Shown here one piece after another: positions 49,432 through 59,323 of a stretch of 64,000 nucleotides of DNA. Each line of letters opens with the position of its first letter. Positions within the stretch are counted from its first letter, which is position 1. This DNA comes from Natrinema versiforme JCM 10478 (GTDB lineage: Archaea; Halobacteriota; Halobacteria; Halobacteriales; Natrialbaceae): NCBI RefSeq assembly GCF_000337195.1, contig NZ_AOID01000051.1:62001-126000 (forward strand). The letters are read 5' to 3'. The translations under genes and the position numbers were made by a program. The notes below the pieces were generated by a model, which ran no database searches, was not told the origin of the DNA, and worked only from the letters and a program-made list of their open reading frames with translations.

Positions 49432-51159
49432 ATGAGCAGCGACGACGAGTTCGACTACGGAAAAGACGAGCAGTTGCGGAGCCGCGAAGTGACGGAAGGT
49501 CCGGACAAGGCCCCCCACCGCGCGATGTTCCGCGCGATGGGCTTCGACGACGAGGACTTCGGCTCGCCGATGATCGGCGTGCCGAACCCGGCCGCGGACA
49601 TCACGCCGTGTAACGTCCACCTCGACGACGTCGCCGACGCCGCACTCGAGGGGATCGACGACTCCGGTGGGATGCCAATCGAGTTCGGGACGATCACCAT
49701 CTCCGACGCCATCTCGATGGGAACCGAGGGGATGAAGGCCTCGCTGATCTCTCGGGAACTCATCGCCGACTCCGTCGAACTGGTCTCCTTCGGCGAGCGC
49801 ATGGACGGGCTGGTCACGATCGGCGGCTGCGACAAGAACATGCCCGGCATGATGATGGCCGCGATCCGAACGGATCTCCCCAGCGTCTTCCTCTACGGCG
49901 GCTCGATCATGCCCGGCGAGCACGAGGGCAGGGAAGTCACCGTCCAGAACCTCTTCGAGGGCGTCGGTGCCGTCGCCGACGGCGAGATGGAAAGCGAGGA
50001 ACTCGACGAGATGGAGCGCAACGCCTGTCCAGGGGCGGGCTCCTGTGGCGGGATGTTCACCGCCAACACGATGGCCTCGATCTCCGAGGCGCTCGGCTTC
50101 GCGCCGCTGGGCAGTGCCAGCCCGCCCGCCGAGGCCGACTCGCGCTACGACGTCGCCCGCGAGGCCGGCGAACTCGCCGTCGAGGTCGTCGAGGAACAGC
50201 GCAAGCCCTCCGACTTCCTCAGCAAGGAGTCATTCGAGAACGCCATCGCGCTGCAGGTCGCCGTCGGCGGCTCGACCAACGCCGTCCTTCACCTGCTGGC
50301 GATGGCCGCCGAAGCCGGCGTCGATCTCTCCATCGAGGAGTTCGACGAGATCAGCCGGCGCACCCCGAAGATCGCGAATCTCCAGCCCGGCGGCTCTCGC
50401 GTCATGAACGACCTCCACGAGGTCGGCGGCGTCCCGGTCGTGCTGAACGCCCTCTACGAGGCCGACCTACTCCACGGCGACGCGCTGACTGTCACCGGTA
50501 ACACGATCGGTGAGGAACTCGAGGCGCTCGCTCCGCCGACGATCGAAGAACTCGACGTGGACTTCCTCTACACCGTCGACGAGCCCAAAGACGAACAGGG
50601 CGCGATCCGCATCCTGACGGGCAACCTCGCGCCCGGCGGCTCCGTCCTCAAGGTCACCGGCGATGACGAACTCCACCACGAAGGCCCCGTCCGCGTCTTC
50701 GAGAACGAGGAAAACGCCATGGCGTACGTCCAAGAGGGACACGTCGAGAGCGGCGACGTGATCGTCATCCGCAACGAGGGGCCACAGGGCGGGCCCGGCA
50801 TGCGGGAGATGCTCGGCGTCACGAGCGCGGTCGCCGGACAGGGCCACGCCGAAGACGTGGCGCTCATCACCGACGGCCGCTTCTCCGGTGCGACCCGCGG
50901 GTTCTCGATCGGCCACGTCGCCCCCGAGGCGTTCGCCGGCGGCCCCATCGGCCTCATCGAGGACGGCGACGTGATCACCATCGACATCGAGGACCGGACC
51001 CTCGCGGTCGACGTGAGCGAAGAGGAACTCGAGGCCCGCCGCGAGGAGTGGGAGCAGCCCGACCCCAACTACGAGACCGGCGTGCTGGCGAAGTTCGGCC
51101 ACGCGTTCGGCTCGGCGGCAAACGGCGCGGTGACGAACCCCGGCGTCAAAGAGGACTAG
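49432..51159 (+). CDS. ilvD: Dihydroxy-acid dehydratase
   Basis: A 575-residue Fe-S dehydratase that makes the 2-oxoacid precursors of valine, leucine and isoleucine. Cluster cysteines are in GGCDKNMPGMMMAA and NACPGAGSCGGMFTANTM. The C-terminal swivelling domain includes NEGPQGGPGMREM and TDGRFSGATRGFSIGHVAPEA. Length is normal. It stands alone and connects to the LeuA/CimA gene at 26453 by pathway only. Confidence 0.97.
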   Translation: MSSDDEFDYGKDEQLRSREVTEGPDKAPHRAMFRAMGFDDEDFGSPMIGVPNPAADITPCNVHLDDVADAALEGIDDSGGMPIEFGTITISDAISMGTEGMKASLISRELIADSVELVSFGERMDGLVTIGGCDKNMPGMMMAAIRTDLPSVFLYGGSIMPGEHEGREVTVQNLFEGVGAVADGEMESEELDEMERNACPGAGSCGGMFTANTMASISEALGFAPLGSASPPAEADSRYDVAREAGELAVEVVEEQRKPSDFLSKESFENAIALQVAVGGSTNAVLHLLAMAAEAGVDLSIEEFDEISRRTPKIANLQPGGSRVMNDLHEVGGVPVVLNALYEADLLHGDALTVTGNTIGEELEALAPPTIEELDVDFLYTVDEPKDEQGAIRILTGNLAPGGSVLKVTGDDELHHEGPVRVFENEENAMAYVQEGHVESGDVIVIRNEGPQGGPGMREMLGVTSAVAGQGHAEDVALITDGRFSGATRGFSIGHVAPEAFAGGPIGLIEDGDVITIDIEDRTLAVDVSEEELEARREEWEQPDPNYETGVLAKFGHAFGSAANGAVTNPGVKED

Positions 51160-51284
51160 CTGACTGACACGCGCCCGAACCGGTCGATTCACCCGCTCAC
51201 GGGTGACGGTTCGCAACTCCCTCCCTTCGATTTCCTGCACGAGTCTTTCCCGCCTATGTGACCGACTACCAGCTAGATAGACGA

Positions 51285-51440
51285 ATGTGTAAATACTGCC
51301 TCGAGTGTGACTGGCAGATCAGTACTGCCGACGGCTACACCGAAAAGGAGGTGTCAGAAAAGGCGATCGAGCACTTCGTCGAGACGGGACATACGGTCGA
51401 TTCGCTCCGGCTGCCACCGCCGGTCATCCTCGAGAACTGA
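51285..51440 (+). CDS. Small Cys/His zinc-finger-like protein
   Basis: A 51-residue protein: CKYCLECDW at the N-terminus, then KEVSEKAIEHFVETGHTVDSL. Two Cys and two His would make a small zinc finger, with one more Cys spare. It ends in a proline-rich LPPPVIL. Such tiny proteins are common in haloarchaea and are mostly uncharacterised. The ATG at 51285 is favoured; a GTG at 51258 would add nine residues. Confidence 0.7.
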   Translation: MCKYCLECDWQISTADGYTEKEVSEKAIEHFVETGHTVDSLRLPPPVILEN

Positions 51441-51536
51441 TCGATGCGAGCGATCGAGCCGAACCAGCCCCAGTGACGAGTTTTCGTGATGCCGTCGTTC
51501 GCGAAGTGGGTGGGCCGATTCTCCTCTTTCGACGGC

Positions 51537-51974
51537 TCACCCGCGGCGCTCAAGGATCCGATCGATGATCAGCCGCGTCGAAAGCAGCTGTTCGTCGGCG
51601 TCGTCACCCGCCTCTCGAGCGCTCGCCCGACGGACCTCGCAGTCGATCCCGCGGGACTCGAGTTCAGCCGCGATGGCCGCGTCGTCGTGGTGTTGGTCGT
51701 GGCCCAGCGCGATCACGTCCGGATCGATCTCCTCGATCGGCACGAAGATGTCCTCCTCGTGGCCGAGTCGGGCCTCGTCGACGGCCTCGAGCGCCGCGAC
51801 CATGTCCCGGCGCTGACTCGCCGGACAGATCGGAGCCGCCTTGTGGTCGACGTTGGTCGTGCGCGCGACGATGACGTGGAGTTCGTCGCCCATCGCGGCG
51901 GCCTCCTCGAGGTAGTGGACGTGGCCGGGGTGGAGGATGTCGAAGGTTCCCTGGGCAATGACCGTCCGGCTCAT
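51537..51974 (-). CDS. ribL: FAD synthase (RibL-type nucleotidyltransferase)
   Basis: A 145-residue nucleotidyltransferase. [22 protein letters not shown] carries the HxGH motif. Archaeal RibL makes FAD from FMN and ATP. A related family makes CDP-glycerol, but the length and the conserved [22 protein letters not shown] and [14 protein letters not shown] segments fit RibL. It stands next to the JAMM protease gene in the same direction. Confidence 0.9.
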   Translation of the reverse strand: MSRTVIAQGTFDILHPGHVHYLEEAAAMGDELHVIVARTTNVDHKAAPICPASQRRDMVAALEAVDEARLGHEEDIFVPIEEIDPDVIALGHDQHHDDAAIAAELESRGIDCEVRRASAREAGDDADEQLLSTRLIIDRILERRG

Positions 51975-52077
51975 GGTCGCCTCGCGTCCGATCCGGCGGC
52001 GTGTGGTTTCCGTGGCGATCCCGTCGTCGGTCGTGCGGTAGTCACTGATAGCATCGTCTCGAGAGACAAGGGGTGGC

Positions 52078-52572
52078 TCATCGCAGTTCCTCGTCGATAT
52101 CCGCCTGTGTGAAATCGAAGAAGTCGTCGGTCTCGGGCAGGTCGACGTCGATCACGTTCAGTTGGGTCGGTTTCCCCTGCGAATCGAACGCCTTCCAATC
52201 GGTCCGGCGGTAGGGCGCGCCGATAATGACGTGGACGCTGCCCCGGCCGAACGTGTCCAGATCCGCGTCGCTCGGGCGAATAACGCCGTTTGGATGGGAG
52301 TGGATGCTCCCCAGTGCCTTCACGTCGTTCGGAATCTGGTTCGTCTTGACGGTCGCGCTGACGCTGTTGGACTCGGTGCCGGGCACCACGAGGATATCCG
52401 TGATGACCAGCCCCTCTCGGTCCAGATCGAGGCGTTCGGCCTCGGTCCCCCGGAGAAATCCCATGTACTCGTTCGGGTGGGTCGCCTCCGAGGACTCGAG
52501 GGCGAACTCGAGGGTTTCCTCGGCGATGCCGAGGATCTCGCTCGAGCGAAACAGCGCGTCGAACAACCCCAT
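52078..52572 (-). CDS. JAMM/Mov34-family metalloprotease
   Basis: A 164-residue protein. The JAMM motif is present as [24 protein letters not shown] (HxH ... D), with an upstream glutamate in [11 protein letters not shown], which together bind zinc. In haloarchaea, JAMM enzymes remove ubiquitin-like SAMP proteins from their targets. Whether this one does so is inferred. The ATG at 52572 is chosen, because the longer frame to 52695 runs into the MaoC gene. Confidence 0.9.
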   Translation of the reverse strand: MGLFDALFRSSEILGIAEETLEFALESSEATHPNEYMGFLRGTEAERLDLDREGLVITDILVVPGTESNSVSATVKTNQIPNDVKALGSIHSHPNGVIRPSDADLDTFGRGSVHVIIGAPYRRTDWKAFDSQGKPTQLNVIDVDLPETDDFFDFTQADIDEELR

Positions 52573-52643
52573 AGTCCCACCTGCGGTCTTGCGGTTGCTA
52601 AACGTTCCGATGCGCCGGTTTGCCGCGACCGGCACCCACGGCC

Positions 52644-53051
52644 CTACGCGTCCGGAACGGCGTCTTTCGGAATGATGCCGTCGACGTCGGCACACAGGAC
52701 GTCCTCGCCGTCTTCGTTCGTACAGACCGCGGTGCTCTGGACGTCGTAGTACTCGTCGCGTTCGGTCACCGACTCGAGGCGACAGGTGCAGGTGATCCGC
52801 TCGCCGGTGTGGACCGGCTGGGCGAACTCGAACTCCATCCCGCGGGCGATGTAGTTGAGTTCGCCGCCGATCTCCGTCGGCAGCGTTGCGGTGAGCAACC
52901 CCTGTGCGGTCAGTCGTCCCGCCTCGTCCGGCTCGGTGTGGATCGGCTGCTGATCGCCCGATAGCTCGCCGAATTCTCGGACATCCTCGTGATCGAAGGT
53001 CCGCTCGACGGTGTACTCGTCGCCCTCCTCGGGCGGGTGTGAAACGTCCAT
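52644..53051 (-). CDS. MaoC-like hotdog protein
   Basis: A 135-residue hotdog-fold protein. TFDHEDVREFGELSGDQQPIHTEPDEAGRL carries the D-x-x-P-x-H hydratase motif, followed by FAQPVHTGERITCTCRLESVTERDEYYDV. It probably hydrates enoyl-CoA thioesters. It is smaller than the one at 19271. Transcribed in the same direction as the JAMM gene and separated from it by 71 bases. Confidence 0.85.
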   Translation of the reverse strand: MDVSHPPEEGDEYTVERTFDHEDVREFGELSGDQQPIHTEPDEAGRLTAQGLLTATLPTEIGGELNYIARGMEFEFAQPVHTGERITCTCRLESVTERDEYYDVQSTAVCTNEDGEDVLCADVDGIIPKDAVPDA

Positions 53052-53221
53052 GAGCGGATGCTTTTGTGGCCGATCCTATAACTTCTGGTCGTCAATAGCG
53101 AAACTGGTACTGCGGATCGCCCCGGCAATTTTCGTTCGCGGTGGTAGGCAATCCGATCCGTTTTATTAGTTCCAGTTCACTCGTTCAAAAGACATATTGA
53201 TCCCCTAATCAACATCGAGCT

Positions 53222-54340
53222 ATGCCCTCTCGCCGTTCGGTTCTCGCTACTGCCGTCGGCGTCTTGCCGTCCGTTAGCGCCGGTTGTGCATCGTTTCCTC
53301 GCTTTCGCGATCCGGCTGGGACTGACTGGTCAGCCCCAGTCCCGGAGTCGGGAATTCCCGCACCACCGGTCGCTACCGAAGGAGTCGTCGTCGCTAGTGG
53401 CCGCCATAACGGAGATTTAGAGGAGAGTCGCCTGATCGCCTTCGATACCGGAACGGGGAACCAGCAGTGGGAACACGCGCTCGGACGGATGACCGGTCTC
53501 GTCGCTGCCGGCGGTACCGTATACGTCGGTGAAAAACGGGGCGCGAATCAGTCGCGGGTCCTCGCTTTCGATGCTCGGACGGGTGCACAACGGTGGACAC
53601 AGACCGTCGCCACTCTCTCGTCGGCGATGACAGTGGCGAACGAAACGCTGTATACTGCAAACGGTGGCCTCGCCGCGCTCGAAACGGCCGACGGATCGAT
53701 TCGATGGGAACAGTCCCGTATCGCCGAAACGGATTTTACTGTCGTCGCCGCCCCGGACGATCAGTTGGCAGCCGACGATGGTGCGGTCTATTTCGGTGAT
53801 GTAGACGGGGTCGTTGCGATCTCGCCCACCGACGGGACGGCCTCGTGGAGTTGGCGACCGGAACAGTGGGAGGCGACCGCCGTCGGTCCAGTTCCAGTCG
53901 ACGACGCGATCTACGTCGGCGGTAGCGGTGATGTCGTCGCACTCGACGCGACAGACGGTGCCGCTCGGTGGCGGACTCCGTTCGGCCGAGGTGCCGAGAT
54001 CACAGGTGTCCGCGCGACCGAGTCGTCGTTGCTCGTCGCGGAGTCGACGGACAGCGCGCCGTCGGACATGTTCGGAACAGTGTATGAACTCTCGTTGGAA
54101 GACGGCAGCGAATGGTACGAAATACGGTTCGACGCGCCAGTTACTCAAGCCGCATCGACGACGGCAACGCTCGTCGTCGGGACGGACGACGGAACCGTAA
54201 CGTGGACCAATGGTGCGTCGTTTTTCGACCGATACGAGACTTCACTCCCGACGAAGGATTTCAGACTCGGTGCCGCCGGCAAACAAGCATTCGCCCAGAC
54301 CACCGAGGGAACGCTTTGGGCCCTGTCTCCTCCTGAGTGA
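53222..54340 (+). CDS. Tat-exported lipoprotein with PQQ-like beta-propeller
   Basis: A 372-residue protein. The N-terminus SRRSVLATAVGVLPSVSAGC has the Tat twin-arginine and a lipobox Cys at residue 22. The rest is a beta-propeller made of repeats that contain D-x-x-T/D-G and W: TGTGNQQWEHAL, ARTGAQRWTQTV, ATDGAARWRTPFG and others. PQQ-like propellers bind ligands or act as scaffolds; the catalytic residues of true PQQ enzymes cannot be confirmed here. Confidence 0.88.
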   Translation: MPSRRSVLATAVGVLPSVSAGCASFPRFRDPAGTDWSAPVPESGIPAPPVATEGVVVASGRHNGDLEESRLIAFDTGTGNQQWEHALGRMTGLVAAGGTVYVGEKRGANQSRVLAFDARTGAQRWTQTVATLSSAMTVANETLYTANGGLAALETADGSIRWEQSRIAETDFTVVAAPDDQLAADDGAVYFGDVDGVVAISPTDGTASWSWRPEQWEATAVGPVPVDDAIYVGGSGDVVALDATDGAARWRTPFGRGAEITGVRATESSLLVAESTDSAPSDMFGTVYELSLEDGSEWYEIRFDAPVTQAASTTATLVVGTDDGTVTWTNGASFFDRYETSLPTKDFRLGAAGKQAFAQTTEGTLWALSPPE

Positions 54341-54433
54341 GAGGTCCCGTCGTCTCCTGGGACACCGATCAGCAGGATCCGACTGCGTGGACCAGCGATC
54401 GACTCTCACGAGTCCCCATCGCTTCTTGACAAG

Positions 54434-54440
54434 GGTTATA
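54434..54440 (+). promoter_or_regulatory. TATA-like box of the RecJ-like nuclease gene
   Basis: The sequence ggttata is centred about 31 bases before the ATG at 54468. It supports that start against the longer frame from 54210. Confidence 0.45.
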
Positions 54441-54467
54441 CGCGACCGCCTCAAACAGCGAATCAAG

Positions 54468-56372
54468 ATGACGCGTGACTCCGCCGGGGAACCCGGCGCA
54501 GACGACGGGGATTCCGTCGTCTACGATCTCGCTTCCGATTGTACCGCCGACGATGTCGAGCAAGGCCGTTACTATCTCGCCGAAATCAACGGTATCGTCG
54601 ACTACGGCGTCTTCGTCGATCTCTCCGATTCCGTCTCCGGACTCGTCCACGAATCCGTCCTCGAGGGCACCTTCGCCGTCGGCGACGAACTCGTCGTCGA
54701 ACTCGAGAGTGTCAGAGAAAACGGCGACATGGCCTTCGAGCCGGCCGACATCGATGACTACGAGGTTGAAACGGTCGGCCACGACTACTCGCTGACCGGG
54801 ACCGACCGCCTCGAGAGCGCCATCGGCGAGCAGATCCACCTCGAAGGAACGGTCACGCAGGTCAAACAGACCGGCGGCCCGACGATCTTCCACGTCTCCG
54901 ACGAGCAGGGCGTCGTTCCCTGCGCTGCCTTCGAAGAAGCCGGCGTCCGCGCCTACCCGACCATCGAGGTCGGCGACGTCGTCCGGGTCACCGGCGCGCC
55001 CGAACACCGCGAGGGCTCGGTCCAGATCGAAGTCGACGGCCTCTCGAAACTCAAGGGCGAAGACGCCGCCGACGCCCGCGAGCGACTCGAGGACGCGCTC
55101 GACGCCCGCGCCGAACCCCACGACGTCGAGCCGCTGATCGACTGGCCGGCCTTCGAGAAGCTCCGCCCGGATCTGGAGGAGGTCGCCCGACTGCTCCGCC
55201 GAACGGTCCTCGAAGGGCGGCCGATCCGCGTGCGCCACCACGCCGACGGCGACGGAATGTGCGCCGCGGTCCCCGTCCAGATCGCGCTCCAGCGGTTTAT
55301 CGCCGATGTCCACGAAGACGAGGACGCACCGCGGCACCTCATCAAGCGGCTGCCGGCGAAAGCGCCGTTCTACGAGATGGAAGACGCCACGCGGGACCTG
55401 AACTTCGCGCTCGAGGACCGCGAGAAACACGGCCAGCAACTCCCGCTCTTGCTGATGCTCGACAACGGCTCGACGGCCGAGGACGTCCCGGCCTACGAGA
55501 CGCTGGCCCACTACGACATCCCGATCGTCACGGTCGACCACCACCACCCCGACCCGGAGGCGGTCGAGGACCTGCTCGACGCCCACGTCAATCCCTACCT
55601 CCACGACGAGGACTACCGGATCACGACCGGGATGCTCTGTGTCGAACTCGCGCGGATGATCTACCCCGATCTGGGCGACGAACTCCGCCACGTTCCCGCC
55701 GTCGCCGGCCTCTCGGATCGCTCGAAGGCCGACGCGATGGACGACTACATCGACCTCGCCGCCGCGGAAGGCTACGACGAGGACCGCCTGCAAGACGTCA
55801 GCGAGGCGCTCGACTACGCCGCCTTCTGGCTGCGCTACAACTCCGGCGACCAGCTGATTCAGGACCTGCTGCAGGTCGACGGCGACGACGAACAGCGCCA
55901 CCGCGAACTCGTGGACTTCTTCGCCGACCGCGGTCGCGAGGAAGTCGACGAGCAACTCGAGGCCGCGATGCCCCACCTCGAACACGAAACCCTCGAGAAC
56001 GGCGCTCACCTCTACCGGATTGACGTCGAGAACTACGCCCACCGGTTTACCTACCCCGCGCCGGGGAAGACCACGGGCGAGATCCACGACCGCAAGATCG
56101 AGGAGACCGGCGACCCGGTCATCACGGTCGGCTACGGCCCGGACTTCGCCGTACTCCGCAGTGACGGCGTCCGACTCGACATCCCGAACATGGTCTCCGA
56201 ACTCGAGGCCGAGATCGCCGGCGGCGGCGTCTCGGGCGGCGGCCACCTCGTCGTCGGCTCGATCAAGTTCGTCACTGGCCGGCGCGAGGAAGTGATCGAC
56301 GCCCTGGTCGAGAAGATGGCCGAGGCCGACATCGACGAAGCGCTCTCGAGTGCGGCCCCGATCGACGACTAA
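54468..56372 (+). CDS. RecJ-like DHH nuclease with S1 domain
   Basis: A 634-residue protein. An N-terminal S1 RNA-binding domain (YYLAEINGIVDYGVFVDLSDSVSGLVHES) and an OB-fold (GTVTQVKQTGGPTIFHVSDEQG) precede a DHH phosphoesterase: RHHADGDGMCAAV, MLDNGSTAED, VTVDHHHPD, then the C-terminal DHHA1 part ending GGGVSGGGHLVVGSIKF. Archaeal RecJ-like proteins (some called GAN) are 5'-3' exonucleases that act with GINS in replication or repair. The stop overlaps the foreign KAP gene stop by three bases. Confidence 0.9.
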   Translation: MTRDSAGEPGADDGDSVVYDLASDCTADDVEQGRYYLAEINGIVDYGVFVDLSDSVSGLVHESVLEGTFAVGDELVVELESVRENGDMAFEPADIDDYEVETVGHDYSLTGTDRLESAIGEQIHLEGTVTQVKQTGGPTIFHVSDEQGVVPCAAFEEAGVRAYPTIEVGDVVRVTGAPEHREGSVQIEVDGLSKLKGEDAADARERLEDALDARAEPHDVEPLIDWPAFEKLRPDLEEVARLLRRTVLEGRPIRVRHHADGDGMCAAVPVQIALQRFIADVHEDEDAPRHLIKRLPAKAPFYEMEDATRDLNFALEDREKHGQQLPLLLMLDNGSTAEDVPAYETLAHYDIPIVTVDHHHPDPEAVEDLLDAHVNPYLHDEDYRITTGMLCVELARMIYPDLGDELRHVPAVAGLSDRSKADAMDDYIDLAAAEGYDEDRLQDVSEALDYAAFWLRYNSGDQLIQDLLQVDGDDEQRHRELVDFFADRGREEVDEQLEAAMPHLEHETLENGAHLYRIDVENYAHRFTYPAPGKTTGEIHDRKIEETGDPVITVGYGPDFAVLRSDGVRLDIPNMVSELEAEIAGGGVSGGGHLVVGSIKFVTGRREEVIDALVEKMAEADIDEALSSAAPIDD

Positions 56373-59323
56373 GTTCCGAGTTGTTTCTTGAGTTTGGCTT
56401 TTCGGCTAGTAAACCAGACCTCTTCCTTGTTTAAATCAAGACTAGATTTTTCAGCTAATGAAGAACCATAATCACACCATTGGATTGCTTCATTAATATC
56501 GTTTTTCCGCACATATAGTACTACCATTCTCATTAACAGATCAATTCTCCGTTCTTCCAGGTCGAATTCCTCACAAATACCGAGTGCCTTGTTATATGAG
56601 GCGTGGGATTTTTCTAGATCTTCAATTTTCTCATATACTAGCCCAATATTATGGAGAGTATTAACCTCCCCAATATGATTTTCGTTCTTTATATGGCATT
56701 CGCGGCTTTTTCTATAAAAACTGAGTGCCTCTTCTAATCTTCCAGTTGATCTACAAATATGCCCTAATTTATTCAATAATTCTGCCACTCCCTTAATATC
56801 GCCCATCTCCCTCTTTATATCTAATTTTTCATGTAGGTTGTCTTCTATCGTGCTATATTGGTTTTTATTTCCATCAATCAAACCAAGACTATTTAGATGA
56901 TCTTTCAGACTAGGATTTTCTTTTAATTCTTCTTCTATTTTAAACGCAGTCCTAACTTGGTCTAGAGTAATCCACTGATCTTCATCAGTCACTTTTTCGA
57001 GATGGTTGACAATTTCCATAATCTCATCTATACTAGGATCTGGCATTGAATATTCTGTTAGGTTTGATTGTGTACCAATCCACTCGGTTAGAAGATCCGG
57101 CAGATCATTGGCCTCATCATTTTCTGTTACTTTTTCATATTTTCCTTCGGTACCCTCAAGCAAAAAGCAAACGTCCGTATCAGTACTATAGCTTGAGATC
57201 AACTCAGAAATTCCTGATATATGGGTCTGAAAGGGATCTTCAATAACGATAAGCATGGGGCTACTGTCTTGTTCTTTAGCTCTACTTATTGACTCATTCA
57301 GTATATTAATTTTATTACTAGTGATATTCTCAATATTATTTTCTTTTCTATAAAGTACATCTCCGGTTTCGTTTGATGTATACCATTCATAAGCAAGAAA
57401 ACGGCAAGTTGTGCTTTTACCAGATCCAGATCTGCCGGAAAGTATCACGCTATCTCCATTCAACAACGTATTGAATAGCTGACCCTTCCTTTTAGGCTCA
57501 CTACTATTATCATCTATATATGGCCGATCAAGAGTTATACCTGAAGCAATTTCTGCAAAAGAGAACGGACCATTCCCCCATTGAGTATGATCAATAGAAG
57601 ACTCAAAGTCGTTTTCTGAAAGCCATTTGAATCCATTTTCATTCAATTTTGAATATAATCCTTCCAATTCAGACACTTTTTCTTCATCTGTTAATGTGTC
57701 TTGATCCTCTGTTTTTGTTGGTTGATCAGTGCGTGGTGAAACCCAGAGCAGTTTTTCTACATCAACATCACGAACAGAATATTTAGGCATACTCCTGTCA
57801 TCACTACAGCCATATCTGAGCAATGTCGTCAATTCATCATTTTGGGTCCACGGCTGGATTTCTTTCTTAATATCTTGCTCATTATAATTACCTAGGGCAT
57901 GTTTTTCAAGATTGGCGAGTCCATCAGGATATGAATCTAATTGAGTAAGTAAACGGGGAGAATGTAGGCTAATAGCTACAAACTTCCCCAATTGTTGCAG
58001 CGTCAGACTATCATTTGTGTATTCTCCATCAGAGAATTGTACCATCCCCATCTCATATGCTAAGAGTGATCGGAGTCGATAAAGGTTTATAAAACGTATA
58101 ATTCTCCTAGGATTATGATTGAGGCAAGGTGCAACCATATCTATAACTTCATCTAGAACTTCTGAATGGTATTTTAACAAATCCTCTTCTATTTTATTTC
58201 TATTAGTCCCGCGATTAGGTTCTTGTTCTTTATTAATAAGGTGCTTAATGTTGTTGGTTTGAGCTGATGGAACAATAACAGGAATCTGGATGAACTTCTC
58301 AAGATACTGATGACCAAATCGAATTCCGCGATGATATGCATCTTTGTCTTCTTTTGAAGCGTTCTCACCTGCTATTGGTGTATCTTCTCGGTTGAGATAC
58401 GGAAGCAATTCCTCATATTGAGCGGCAAGCCCTGCAGCAGTTTTTTCTCGGTCTAAAGCAATGACAAAGGCAATCCGTGTGTCGTCAGTCAACATTAAGT
58501 TTATTGATTGCATTAATTGTGCTGCCTTAGAAACTTTACAACGATCTAGATCATCAATAAACACGTAGACACTATCATCACCAATATATGAATCTAAGAT
58601 ACGATCGAAGTCGTCGTGAAATTCATTAAGGAACGTTGACCTATCCTCATATTCTGGATTTGTCGCATACTCTTGCAGATTTGGATGGAGTGGGTTCAAC
58701 AATTGACTGCGAACTTGATCGATAACAGTTAAACCACCCAGGAGTGCTGCAATGATACCGCTACTCCCAACGAGAATTTCTACCAATCTTGTTCTTTGTC
58801 CTAAATCAATTGGAATTGGAATTGGATAAGATGAGATAAGAACTAATATAGATACTATTGCTAGCGCCAAAACAACAAATAGTGTCAAAATAGACCTTAT
58901 TAATTTGGTCTTTTTCGCATCTCGCACAAATCTATTCGAAAGTAATTTAATATCTCCACATAGTCGATTCTTTCGAGACTTCGATGACCGTACTTCACTA
59001 ACAAATACTTGTGCAAAAGAGGCCCATAGAGCTTCTTTATTCTCATATCGCCATGGGTTAAACTGGACTGTTGTCTCATCAGATTCAGCCAATTCTTCAT
59101 TTAACTGCTTCATAAAAGACGATTTTCCCGTACCCCATTCTCCTTCCACAGACATTGTAAGTGGGAATGATTCTTCAGATTTTATTAGAAATTCTTTAAT
59201 CACCCCCACATATTCATCAAATCCTAGATAGTCTTCTTCAGACGGTTGATCGTTAAGTGCACTAATCTTCGATGTAGACGACTCAGAGTCTGATTTGTCT
59301 GATTTTGTGTCGGCTACATTCAT
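56369..59323 (-). CDS. KAP-type NTPase with second P-loop module and TPR repeats
   Basis: A 984-residue AT-rich gene unlike every neighbour. Residues 1-32 are a Ser/Asp/Lys-rich lead. Walker A GEWGTGKSS (61-69) and Walker B VYVFIDDLDRC (252-262), with an FNPWRYE motif between, mark a KAP-family P-loop NTPase. Two membrane helices (about 143-166 and 181-202) lie between Walker A and B, as is usual for KAP proteins. A second P-loop GRSGSGKST (630-638), with a Walker B-like LIVIEDPF (691-698), follows. TPR-like repeats fill about 842-960. No start is better than 59323. The role is unknown; defence is suggested by architecture only. Confidence 0.85.
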   Translation of the reverse strand: MNVADTKSDKSDSESSTSKISALNDQPSEEDYLGFDEYVGVIKEFLIKSEESFPLTMSVEGEWGTGKSSFMKQLNEELAESDETTVQFNPWRYENKEALWASFAQVFVSEVRSSKSRKNRLCGDIKLLSNRFVRDAKKTKLIRSILTLFVVLALAIVSILVLISSYPIPIPIDLGQRTRLVEILVGSSGIIAALLGGLTVIDQVRSQLLNPLHPNLQEYATNPEYEDRSTFLNEFHDDFDRILDSYIGDDSVYVFIDDLDRCKVSKAAQLMQSINLMLTDDTRIAFVIALDREKTAAGLAAQYEELLPYLNREDTPIAGENASKEDKDAYHRGIRFGHQYLEKFIQIPVIVPSAQTNNIKHLINKEQEPNRGTNRNKIEEDLLKYHSEVLDEVIDMVAPCLNHNPRRIIRFINLYRLRSLLAYEMGMVQFSDGEYTNDSLTLQQLGKFVAISLHSPRLLTQLDSYPDGLANLEKHALGNYNEQDIKKEIQPWTQNDELTTLLRYGCSDDRSMPKYSVRDVDVEKLLWVSPRTDQPTKTEDQDTLTDEEKVSELEGLYSKLNENGFKWLSENDFESSIDHTQWGNGPFSFAEIASGITLDRPYIDDNSSEPKRKGQLFNTLLNGDSVILSGRSGSGKSTTCRFLAYEWYTSNETGDVLYRKENNIENITSNKINILNESISRAKEQDSSPMLIVIEDPFQTHISGISELISSYSTDTDVCFLLEGTEGKYEKVTENDEANDLPDLLTEWIGTQSNLTEYSMPDPSIDEIMEIVNHLEKVTDEDQWITLDQVRTAFKIEEELKENPSLKDHLNSLGLIDGNKNQYSTIEDNLHEKLDIKREMGDIKGVAELLNKLGHICRSTGRLEEALSFYRKSRECHIKNENHIGEVNTLHNIGLVYEKIEDLEKSHASYNKALGICEEFDLEERRIDLLMRMVVLYVRKNDINEAIQWCDYGSSLAEKSSLDLNKEEVWFTSRKAKLKKQLGT

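Noticed and set aside
54369-56246. A 625-codon open frame on the minus strand opposite the RecJ-like gene
   Set aside because: High GC and GTC/GAC-rich codons open the antisense frame. The product has no motif, and the plus-strand gene has clear S1 and DHH domains.
56369-59323. KAP gene as part of a multi-gene prophage
   Set aside because: No integrase, capsid or terminase is near, and the genes at both sides are ordinary backbone genes. Only this one gene is AT-rich.
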